Shown here: piece after piece, positions 20,730 to 28,650 of the stretch
Layout: every line of letters starts with the position of its first letter
How positions within the stretch are numbered: position 1 is the first letter of the stretch
Assembly: GCF_014451325.2 (NCBI RefSeq)
Contig: NZ_JACSCH020000013.1
Coordinates: forward strand, 62,001 to 126,000
Source of the DNA: Streptomyces sp. CB02980
GTDB lineage: Bacteria > Actinomycetota > Actinomycetes > Streptomycetales > Streptomycetaceae
Length of the DNA: 64,000 nucleotides
Reading direction: 5' to 3'
Translations under genes and position numbers: made by a program
Notes under the pieces: model-generated
Seen by the model: the letters and a program-made list of their open reading frames with translations, nothing else
Told to the model about the DNA's origin: nothing
The model's database searches: none

Positions 20730-22352
20730 TCACGCCGGGGCGCGCAGCCGGAACCGCTGGAGCTTTCCCGTGGGGGTGCGCGGCAGCGCGTCCAGGAAGA
20801 CGATCTCGCGGGGCGACTTGTAGGGGGCGAGCCTGGCGCGGACGAAGGCCCGCAGCGCGGCGGCGGTGCCCGCGTCGCGCGGCACCCCGTCCCGTACCAC
20901 CGTGTAGGCGACGACGACCTGACCGCGCAGCTCGTCGGGGCGGCCCACGACCGCCGTCTCCACCACGTCGGGGTGGTCGAGGAGCACCTCCTCGACCTGG
21001 GGTCCCGCGATGTTGTACCCGGCCGAGATGATCATGTCGTCGGCGCGTGAGACGTAGCGGAAGTAGCCGTCGGGCTCGCGGACGTACGTGTCGCCCGTGA
21101 CGTTCCAGCCCTCCCGTACGTACTCCGTCTGGCGGGGATCGGCCAGATAGCGGCAGCCGACCGGGCCGCGCACCGCGAGCAGCCCCTCCTCGCCGTCCGG
21201 GACGTCCTTGCCCGCGTGGTCGACGATCCTGGCCTGCCAGCCGGGGACGGGGCGGCCCGTGGCGCCGGGGCGGATGTCGCCGTCGGAGGCGGAGATGAAG
21301 ATGTGCAGGAGTTCGGTGGCGCCGATGCCGTTGATCAGGCGCAGACCGGTGCGCGCGTACCAGGCCTTCCAGGTGGTCTCCGGCAGGTTCTCCCCGGCCG
21401 ACACACAGCGCCGCAGGGAGCCCAGATCGGGGGCCGTGCCCTGGGTGAGCTCGTCGAGCATGACCCGGTAGGCCGTCGGGGCGGTGAAGAGCACCGAGAC
21501 CCGGTGCCGCTCGATCGCGGCGAGCAGCTGTTTGGGTCCGGCCTGTTCGAGGAGGACCGCGCTCGCCCCGGCCCGCAGGGGGAAGACGACGAGCGCGCCG
21601 AGGCCGAACGTGAAGGCGAGCGGCGGCGAACCGGCGAAGACGTCGTCGGGCAGCGGGCGCAGGACGTGCGCGGAGAAGGTGTCGGCGATGGCCAGGACGT
21701 CCCGGTGGAAGTGGACGCAGCCCTTGGGCCGCCCGGTCGTGCCGGAGGTGAAGGCGATGAGGGCCACGTCGTCGGCGGCCGTCTCCACCGCCGTGTACGG
21801 GCCGGGGCGGCGGGCCGCGAGGGCGATCAGGTCGTCCGGGCCGTCCCCGCCGAAGGGGGTGACGCGGAGCCCCGGTATCCGGGCCGCGAGGAGCTCGTCG
21901 AGGGTGTGGACGTCGCAGAGGGCGTGGGTGCAGCGGGCCGCGTCGGCCATCGTGGCCAGCTCGGGGGCGCGCTGCTGGGCGAGGACGGTGACGGCGACCG
22001 CGCCGGCCTTCATCACGGCGAGCCAGCAGGCGGCGAGCCACGGGGTGGTGGGGCCGCGCAGGAGGACCCGGTTGCCGGGCCGGACCCGCAGGTCGGAGGT
22101 GAGGACATGGGCGATGCGGTCCACCCGGTCCTGGAGCTCTCCGTAGGTCCAGACGCCGCCGTCGCCGTCGTGGAAGGCGGGCCGGTCGGCGCCGAATCGT
22201 TCCGCCGTACCGTCGAGGAGCTCGGCGCCGCAGTTGAGCCGGTCGGGATACACCAGCTCGGGGAGGTCGAAGAGGAGACGCGGCCACCGGTCCGGCGGAG
22301 GCAGCCGGTCACGGGCGAAGGTGTCGAGGTGGGCCGAGGGTGTCAGCTCCAT
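20730..22352 (-). CDS. Benzoate-CoA-ligase-family aryl-CoA ligase
   Basis: A 540-residue acyl-adenylate-forming enzyme that activates an aromatic acid with ATP and CoA. Motifs: the P-loop-like IAFTSGTTGRPKG (about residue 180), the adenylate site with GDTYVREPDGYFRYVSRADD (about 415) and the C-terminal lysine loop PRTPTGKLQRF. It resembles benzoate- and 2-aminobenzoate-CoA ligases. ATG 22352 has AGGGGGA upstream; the longer upstream frame lacks one. It is divergent from the acyl-CoA dehydrogenase/RidA operon and followed by the PaaX repressor. It would make the CoA ester used by the monooxygenase/reductase fusion. The acid specificity cannot be read from sequence here. Confidence 0.9.
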   Translation of the reverse strand: MELTPSAHLDTFARDRLPPPDRWPRLLFDLPELVYPDRLNCGAELLDGTAERFGADRPAFHDGDGGVWTYGELQDRVDRIAHVLTSDLRVRPGNRVLLRGPTTPWLAACWLAVMKAGAVAVTVLAQQRAPELATMADAARCTHALCDVHTLDELLAARIPGLRVTPFGGDGPDDLIALAARRPGPYTAVETAADDVALIAFTSGTTGRPKGCVHFHRDVLAIADTFSAHVLRPLPDDVFAGSPPLAFTFGLGALVVFPLRAGASAVLLEQAGPKQLLAAIERHRVSVLFTAPTAYRVMLDELTQGTAPDLGSLRRCVSAGENLPETTWKAWYARTGLRLINGIGATELLHIFISASDGDIRPGATGRPVPGWQARIVDHAGKDVPDGEEGLLAVRGPVGCRYLADPRQTEYVREGWNVTGDTYVREPDGYFRYVSRADDMIISAGYNIAGPQVEEVLLDHPDVVETAVVGRPDELRGQVVVAYTVVRDGVPRDAGTAAALRAFVRARLAPYKSPREIVFLDALPRTPTGKLQRFRLRAPA

Positions 22353-22395
22353 GAGTCCGTCCCCCTGTCGTGGTGGGGTCGACCGTCGCTCCACG

Positions 22396-22423
22396 AGCGT
22401 ATCGTGTTGGTGACGGCAGTCAA
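22396..22423 (-). promoter_or_regulatory. Ligase promoter with GTGAC-N4-GTCAA operator
   Basis: Read on the minus strand, TTGACT (22418-22423) and TACGCT (22396-22401) are spaced by 16 bp, a plausible housekeeping promoter for the ligase gene. GTGAC-GGCA-GTCAA at 22410-22423 overlaps the -35 box and matches the GTGAC-N4-GTCAC palindrome of the hydratase operon. The same site could also control the divergent acyl-CoA dehydrogenase gene, which has a long leader. Confidence 0.6.
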
Positions 22424-22574
22424 CGGTTCGCGACAAGGGTGCTTGCGAGCACCCTGACGAAGGCACCGTACGGCGCGCGGACGCCGTACGGCGCAGGGAC
22501 GCACGCACCGGGCGGCACAGGCACGCCGCCCGGCGCGGGGACGAAGACGCCCGAGGGCGTCAGAGAGGGCCCAC

Positions 22575-23729
22575 ATGCCCGCATTCTCGCTCGATCCGGC
22601 ACAGACCACCTGGTGTGCGGAGCTCCGCACCCTCGCCGCCGAACGCCTGAAGCCGCTCGCGGACAAGGGCGAACCGGGCCGGGTCAACCGCCCCCTCGTG
22701 GCCGCCCTCGGCGAGCTCGGCCTCCTCGCCCGGCTCTTCGACGCGGGCGCCCTCGAACTCTGCCTCCTGCGCGAATCCCTCGCCCGGACCTGCACCGAGG
22801 CCGAGACCGCCCTCGCCCTCCAGGGCCTCGGCACCCACCCCGTCGCCGCCTTCGGCACCCCCGCGCAGCGCGCCCGCTGGCTCCCCGAGGCCACCGCGGG
22901 ACGCGCCGTCGCCGCCTTCGCGCTCTCCGAGCCGGACGCCGGCTCCGACGCCGCCGCACTGGCCCTCGAGGCCCGCCCCGACGGAGCCGGCGGCTGGCGC
23001 CTGCACGGCGAGAAGCGCTGGATCTCCAACGCCCCCGAGGCCGACTTCGCCACCGTCTTCGCCCGCACCACCCCGGACGCCGGAGCCCGCGGGGTCACCG
23101 CCTTCCTCGTCCCCGCCGACCGGCCAGGACTCGGCGGCGAGGCCCTCGACATGCTCGCCCCGCACGCCCTCGGCACCCTCACCTTCGACGGCGTCCCCGT
23201 CGGCCCCGACGACCTGCTCGGCGAACCCGACCGGGGCTTCCGGGTCGCCATGAACACCCTCAACCTCTTCCGGCCCAGCGTCGGGGCCTTCGCCGTCGGG
23301 ATGGCCCAGGCCGCCCTGGACGCGGCCCTCGCCCACACCGCGGACCGCCCCGCCTTCGGCGGACACCTCGCCGACCTCCAGTCCGTCGCGCACCGGATCG
23401 CCGAGATGGCCACCCGAACCGAGGCCGCCCGCCTCCTCGTCTACGCGGCGGCCACCGCGTACGACGACGGCGACCCGGACGTGCCCCGGCGCTCCGCCAT
23501 GGCGAAACTCCTCGCCACCGAGACCGCCCAGTACGTCGTCGACTCCGCCGTCCAACTCCACGGCGCCCGCGCCCTCCAGCGCGGCCACCTCCTCGAACAC
23601 CTCTACCGTGAGGTGAGGGCACCCCGTATCTACGAGGGGGCGACCGAGGTCCAGCGCACGATCATCGCCAAGGAGCTGTACGCGTCCCACCGACGGTCCC
23701 ACTCCCGCCAGGAGGAGCCGACCCCATGA
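22575..23729 (+). CDS. Acyl-CoA dehydrogenase family protein
   Basis: A 384-residue flavoprotein with the typical three-domain layout: the N-terminal helices, FALSEPDAGSDAAAL for FAD/substrate (about residue 115-129), WISNAPEADF in the beta domain, and the C-terminal FAD-binding segment LHGARALQRGHLLEHLYREV with YEGATEVQRTIIAKELY (about 354-370). It is expected to oxidise or reduce a C2-C3 bond of the ring-derived CoA ester. ATG 22575 follows GAGAGGG. The stop overlaps the RidA start (ATGA), so the two are translationally coupled. The leader of about 150 nt between the divergent promoter and the start contains short GC-rich repeats. Confidence 0.88.
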   Translation: MPAFSLDPAQTTWCAELRTLAAERLKPLADKGEPGRVNRPLVAALGELGLLARLFDAGALELCLLRESLARTCTEAETALALQGLGTHPVAAFGTPAQRARWLPEATAGRAVAAFALSEPDAGSDAAALALEARPDGAGGWRLHGEKRWISNAPEADFATVFARTTPDAGARGVTAFLVPADRPGLGGEALDMLAPHALGTLTFDGVPVGPDDLLGEPDRGFRVAMNTLNLFRPSVGAFAVGMAQAALDAALAHTADRPAFGGHLADLQSVAHRIAEMATRTEAARLLVYAAATAYDDGDPDVPRRSAMAKLLATETAQYVVDSAVQLHGARALQRGHLLEHLYREVRAPRIYEGATEVQRTIIAKELYASHRRSHSRQEEPTP

Positions 23730-24139
23730 GCCTGCACCGGCACAACCCCGCCGAACTCGCCCCGCCCACCGGCTTCTCCCACGCGGTCACCGCCACCGGC
23801 ACCCGGCTGGTCTTCCTCGCCGGTCAGACCGCCCTCGACAGCGAGGGCGTCGTCGTGGGGGACACCCTGGCCGAGCAGTTCACCACCGCGCTCGCCAATC
23901 TGCTCACCGCCCTGCGCCACGCCGGCGGCACACCGGCCGACCTCGCACGCGTCACCGTCTACACCACCGACGTCGACGACTACCGCGCGCACGCACCCGA
24001 ACTCGGGGGGATCTGGCGGCGGTTGGCGGGCCGCGACTACCCGGCGATGGCCGTGATCGGAGTCGTACGGCTCTGGGACGAGCAGGCCCGGGTGGAGCTG
24101 GACGGCTTCGCGGTCCTGGACGAACCGTCCCCCCATTGA
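23726..24139 (+). CDS. RidA-family enamine/imine deaminase
   Basis: A 137-residue member of the RidA/YjgF/UK114 family, which hydrolyses reactive enamines and imines. It shows LVFLAGQTALDSEGVVVGDT near residue 35, the middle helix with TTALANLLTALRHAGG and the C-terminal DEQARVELDGFAVL. The normally catalytic Arg in the C-terminal IEMEAVA-type strand is plausibly the Arg of EQARVEL. Coupled to the acyl-CoA dehydrogenase gene behind AGGAGGAG. In a 2-aminobenzoyl-CoA pathway such a protein would release the amino group as ammonia from an imine or enamine product, which is a strong contextual argument for anthranilate as substrate. Confidence 0.88.
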   Translation: MSLHRHNPAELAPPTGFSHAVTATGTRLVFLAGQTALDSEGVVVGDTLAEQFTTALANLLTALRHAGGTPADLARVTVYTTDVDDYRAHAPELGGIWRRLAGRDYPAMAVIGVVRLWDEQARVELDGFAVLDEPSPH

Positions 24140-24178
24140 TCAACGGGTCACCCGCGATTGATCAACTGGTCACCCGCG
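24135..24178. repeat. 22-bp direct repeat in MFS promoter region
   Basis: Two adjacent copies of ATTGATCAACGGGTCACCCG plus CG differ at a single base. Each copy contains the perfect 8-bp palindrome TTGATCAA. The first copy begins in the RidA stop codon and the second ends 80 bp before the MFS start, so the pair probably is an operator for a regulator encoded elsewhere. Confidence 0.75.
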
Positions 24179-24258
24179 TGGGCCGGGCTTAATGTCGAAA
24201 GGTGGACTGACCGGCCCACGGACCCGTCAGGTGAGGGCGCGATGCGCCATGAACTGCC

Positions 24259-25815
24259 ATGAGTAGAACCCCCGAGCCGAAGACTCCGACGGCGACCGCC
24301 CCCCGCAAGAGCGGCAAGGACGGCAAGGGCATCGCCCTGTTCGTGATCGCCTCGTGTCAGCTGATGGTGGTCCTCGACATCACCATCGTGAACATCGCGC
24401 TCCCGCACATCCAGACCGCGCTGGACTTCTCCACCACCAGCCTGTCCTGGGTCGTCAACGCCTACACCCTGACCTTCGGCGGTCTGCTCCTGCTGGGCGG
24501 ACGCGCCGGCGACATCCTGGGCCGGCGGCGTGTGTTCATCTTCGGCGTGCTGCTCTTCGGACTGGCCTCACTGTTCTGCGGACTCGCCCAGAGCGAGTGG
24601 CAACTCCTCGCGGCCCGCGCCCTCCAGGGCGTCGGCGGCGCGATAGCCTCCCCGACCTCGCTCTCCCTGATCACCACGACGTTCGACGAAGGCCCGGAGC
24701 GCAACCGGGCCTTCGGCGTCTTCGCCGGCGTCTCGGCCGGCGGCGGCGCGATCGGTCTGGTCGCGGGCGGCATGCTCGTCCAATGGCTCGACTGGCGCTG
24801 GATCTTCTTCGTCAACGTGCCGATCGCCCTGCTGATCGCGTTCCTCACCCCGCGCCACGTCAAGGAGTCCGAGCGGCACCCCGGCCACTTCGACCTCACC
24901 GGCGCGCTGACCTCGACGCTCGGCATGGTGGCGCTGGTGTACGGATTCATCCGCGCCGCCCAGGAGGGCTGGCGCGACCCGTACACGATCGGCTCGTTCT
25001 GTGCCGCGGTGGTGCTCCTGGGCCTGTTCATCCTGATCGAGCGGCGCTCCCAGCAACCCATCACCCCGCTGCACATGTTCGCGGACCGCAACCGGTCGGG
25101 CACCTACGCGATCATGCTCTGCCTGGCGGCGGCGATCTTCGGGATGTTCTTCTTCCTGACCTTGTTCGTCCAACAGGTCCTCGGCTTCAGCCCGTTGGAC
25201 GCCGGGCTCGCCTTCCTGCCCATCAGCGCCATCATCGCGGTCGGCGCCGGATTCACCTCCACCCTGCTGCCCAAGTACGGACCCAAACCGTTCATGGTGG
25301 TGGGCTCCATCCTCGCCGCAGCCGGCCTGTCCTGGCTGACACTCACCGACGTCGACTCCACGTATCTGGGAAGCATCCTCGGACCGATCCTCGTCTTCGG
25401 CCTCGGCATGGGTCTGATGTTCGTCTCCCTGACCATCATGGCGCTGTCGAACGTCGAACCCCAGGAGTCGGGCGCCGCCTCCGGCCTGCTCAACGCGACG
25501 CAACAGGTGGGCGGTTCGCTCGGCCTGTCGATCCTGGTGACGGTCTTCGGCACGGCCAGCCGCAACGAGGCCGACACCCAGGTCCCCGCGTTCCTCGCCC
25601 AGGCGGGCCCACTAGAGAAGGCCCAGTTCGCCAGAACCGGCCAGCTGCCACCCCCTTGGGGCGACGAGGTACTCACCTCCGGCGTCTCCGCGGGCTTCGT
25701 CACAGCGGCGATCTTCGCCGTGGTCGGCGCGCTGATCGCCATCTTCGTGATCCAGGTCCGCGCCTCCGACATCGAACGCCTCAAGGGCGGGGTGGGACCG
25801 GGCGTGGGCGGCTGA
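24259..25815 (+). CDS. DHA2-family (EmrB/QacA-type) MFS efflux transporter
   Basis: A 518-residue membrane protein with about fourteen helices, typical of DHA2 drug:H+ antiporters. Helix 1 carries the motif LDITIVNIALPHIQ, the 2-3 loop has GRAGDILGRRRVF, and helix 5 has the antiporter motif region GGAIGLVAGGMLVQW. Start at ATG 24259; the ribosome site is weak (GGGCG). Substrates of such pumps include antibiotics and dyes and cannot be predicted. No dedicated TetR or MarR gene is adjacent, but the promoter holds a 22-bp direct repeat that looks like an operator. Confidence 0.9.
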   Translation: MSRTPEPKTPTATAPRKSGKDGKGIALFVIASCQLMVVLDITIVNIALPHIQTALDFSTTSLSWVVNAYTLTFGGLLLLGGRAGDILGRRRVFIFGVLLFGLASLFCGLAQSEWQLLAARALQGVGGAIASPTSLSLITTTFDEGPERNRAFGVFAGVSAGGGAIGLVAGGMLVQWLDWRWIFFVNVPIALLIAFLTPRHVKESERHPGHFDLTGALTSTLGMVALVYGFIRAAQEGWRDPYTIGSFCAAVVLLGLFILIERRSQQPITPLHMFADRNRSGTYAIMLCLAAAIFGMFFFLTLFVQQVLGFSPLDAGLAFLPISAIIAVGAGFTSTLLPKYGPKPFMVVGSILAAAGLSWLTLTDVDSTYLGSILGPILVFGLGMGLMFVSLTIMALSNVEPQESGAASGLLNATQQVGGSLGLSILVTVFGTASRNEADTQVPAFLAQAGPLEKAQFARTGQLPPPWGDEVLTSGVSAGFVTAAIFAVVGALIAIFVIQVRASDIERLKGGVGPGVGG

Positions 25816-25863
25816 GCCACCACGGCCGGACGACCGGCTGTCACTGAGGCCGACCGGCCTCCC

Positions 25864-26619
25864 CTAGGACCCCGACTCGAACCCGGCGCGCTTGTAGGTA
25901 CGCATCAGCACGGCGACATCCGCCGACGTGACGCCGTCGAGCGAGCCGAGGACACGAGTGGTGATGTCGTGCAGATCCCGGGTGGAACGGTGGCTCGAGT
26001 AGCCGAGGAGGGCGGTCGTGCCGGTCGTGACCACGAGGTGGCGGACGGCCGGCTCCTCGGCCAGGCGGCGGATCGCGGCATCGAGGCGGGCGTGCCCGAC
26101 GGCCAGCCGGAACCGCGCCTCGACGGGGTAGCCGAGTACCTCCGGCTCCGCGTGCAGCCGCAGGTGGAGCACGTGGGAGGCCATCAACCGGCCCAACCGG
26201 CGGCGCGCGGTGGTCTCGCCGACCCGGAGCTCGCGTGCCAGCCGGGTGGTGGACATCCGGGCATCGCGGTGGAGGAGCGCGACCAGGCGCCGGTCGAGCT
26301 CGTCCACCACCGGCGGCTCGGGCAGGGGCCGGCCCTCGACGGCGTGGCGACGTACGACGGTGGGCTCGTCGTCGTAGGGGGCCCAGTCGCTAGTGGTGAG
26401 GAGTAGCCGCAGCACCACCGAGGAGTGGATGTCGACGACACCGTCGAGCCTCCCGAGCCCCGCGTCGACGAGGGTGAGCAGGGCGTCGTGGTCGGGCACG
26501 ATCAGCTCGGCGAAGACGTCGAGCGCGCCGGTGGCGACCTCCACGGACCGCGCCTCGGGCCGCCGGGCGAGGGCCAGCGCGGTGTCGTGCACGCGGCCGG
26601 GAGCACAGCGGACGGCCAC
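25864..26619 (-). pseudogene. Lrp/AsnC-family regulator, N-terminally truncated
   Basis: The remaining 251 residues read as part of a tandem Lrp protein: a partial first ligand-binding domain (residues 10-85), a complete winged HTH (about 105-150, MSTTRLARELRVGETTARRRL) and a second RAM/AsnC domain. The first HTH that should precede residue 10 is missing, and the reading frame runs at its 5' end directly into the opposite-strand remnant of an MFS gene. It therefore looks like a gene that lost its promoter and N-terminus in a deletion near 26610. It may be translated from a new start but is unlikely to be fully functional. Confidence 0.65.
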
Positions 26620-27299
26620 TGTGGGTCCTCGTCGAGCTGCGGACCGCCGAACCGGTGATCGACGTCCGCATGTTCCGGCGCCGCAACGTCGTCACCGTCT
26701 CCCTCGTGACCGTCACGTTCACCATCCCGTTGATCGGTCTCCAGGTCGCCAACCCCGTGTTCATGGGCACCGGCCCGGCCGAACACGGCTACGGCCTCGG
26801 CCTCGACCTGTTCGCCACCGGCCTCGCCATGCTGCCCAACCTCCTCGCCATCGCGGCGGGAGCCCTGGCCGCGCCCGCCGTCGCCGCCGCGATCTCCGAC
26901 CGAGTCACCCTGGCCACCGGCTCCCTGCTCATGGCCGCCGGCTACCTCGCCTCCCTGGCCTGGCACGGCTCGATGCCGCTGTTCCTCACCGGCACCGCCG
27001 TCGCCGGGCTCGGCATCGGTCTCCTCCAGCACTCCACCCGTACCCTCGCCGTCGAGTCCGTCCCGCACGACCGGACGTCGGTCGGCTCGGGAATCAACGA
27101 ACTCCTCATCAACGTCGGCGGCTCCGTCGGTGCCGCGATCGTCCTCACCGTCTTTGCCGCCCGCACCCCGGCGGGCGAGACCCTGCCTGAACTCGGCGCC
27201 TACACCACCTCCTGGACGATCTGCGCGGTCGTCTCCCTGGCCGGCGCCGCGCTCTCCCTCCTCTACCGCACGTCGAAGGACCGCGAGGCCCGCTCATGA
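26613..27299 (+). pseudogene. MFS transporter, C-terminal half only
   Basis: The frame reads LWVLVELRTAEPVIDVRMF then about 200 residues with six hydrophobic segments. This is the typical cytoplasmic loop and second half of a DHA2-type MFS transporter (the loop before helix 7-8 onward). The first 250 or so residues are absent and there is no ribosome site, although GTG 26655 could start a fragment. Its broken end coincides with the broken end of the divergent Lrp gene. The stop overlaps the next ATG, as in the original operon with the amidohydrolase. Confidence 0.75.
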
Positions 27300-28521
27300 C
27301 CACCACCGCGACCACCCTCCTCGACCTGCTCCGGGCACGCACCCGCGACGTCGTGACCCGGCGCCGGGACGACGTCCTCGCCCTCAGCCACCAGCTGCAC
27401 GCCCCGACCCCGAACTCGCCTACGAGGAACACCGCGCCGCCCGCCGGATCACCGACCTCGTCGAGGCCGCCGGCTTCGACGTCACCCGCGGCGTGTGCGA
27501 CCTGCCGACGGCGTTCACCGCCACCGCGGGCAGCGGCGACCTGGTCATCGGCATCTGCGCCGAGTACGACGCGCTGCCGGGCATCGGCCACGCCTGCGGG
27601 CACAACGTCAACGGCGCCGCCTCCGTCACCGCGGCCCTCGCGCTCGCACCGCTGGCCGACGAACTCGGCATCACCGTCCAGTTCCTGGGGACCCCGGCGG
27701 AGGAGTCCGGCGGCGGCAAGGTCGACATGCTGCGCGGCGGCGCGTTCGACGACGTCGCTGCCGCGATGATGGTGCACGCCGCGCCCTCGGACTCCGTCGG
27801 CATGAGCTCGCTGGCCATCAGCAGCTGGCAGGTCGGCTACACGGGCCGCGCCGCGCACGCCGCGGCCATGCCCGAGCGCGGCGTCAACGCCGCCGACGCG
27901 ATGATGATCGCGCAGGTCGCCATCGCCGCGTACCGCCAGCAGATGCGGCCCGGAACCGTCGTCTCCGGCTTCGTCACCTCCGGCGGCGAGGCCGCCAACG
28001 TCATCCCCGCTCGCACCACTGCCGACTACGACTGCCGCGCCGGCACCAGCGAGGAACTCCGGGAGCTCCAGGCCCGCGTCCGCGCCTGCTTCGAGGCCGG
28101 CGCCCTCGCCACCGGCGCCGAACTCGCCCTGCAGCCCGTCGGCAACGACTACGCCGACCTCCGCCAGGACCTCGCCATGGGCCGCAGCTACCTCGCCGCT
28201 GCCCGCGCGCTGGGCCGCGACGCCAAGGCCGAGGACCCCTCTATCCGCGGCGGCTCCACCGACATGGGCAACGTCTCGCACCACGTCCCGACCATCCACC
28301 CCATGATCGGCTACGACTGCGGCGACACGATCATGCACAACCCCGAGTTCACCCGGTACGGCACGACCCCGCAGGCCGACCGCGCGGTCCTCGACGGCGG
28401 CCTCGCGATGGCCTGGACGGCCCTAGACCTGGCCACCACCCCCGACCACCGCACCTCCCTCCTCACCCGCCTGGCGACCCGCGCGCCGTACCGCGACCCG
28501 AGCACCCCAGCAGCCTCCTGA
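27296..28521 (+). pseudogene. M20-family amidohydrolase, frameshifted
   Basis: The ATG at 27296 overlaps the upstream MFS stop and gives about 36 residues (ALSHQLHA) that fit the start of an M20 peptidase/aminobenzoyl-glutamate hydrolase. At about 27400 the homology shifts into another frame, where DPELAYEEHRAARR continues the protein to 28521 with GICAEYDALPGIGHACGHN (metal-binding residues), EESGGGK and the final NPEFTRYG region. A single-base deletion in the C-rich stretch GCCCCGACCCC explains this. With the truncated Lrp and MFS neighbours it forms a decayed transport-and-hydrolysis locus. A sequencing error is the alternative. Confidence 0.75.
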
Positions 28522-28650
28522 CACCCCGTGCGAAAGACTCCCTAGCTCATGAAGAGCGAGGGGGCCTCAGGTCTCGTTGGGTCCGGTCAGCTGCCGTCGG
28601 GCCTCACCGGGTTCCTCGGACGTGCTCAGATGTCCCGGTCGGTATGACCG

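Noticed and set aside
28522..28650. tRNA gene or attachment site at the island border
   Set aside because: No tRNA-like cloverleaf or paired direct repeat was found by eye in this gap or near the other end of the window.
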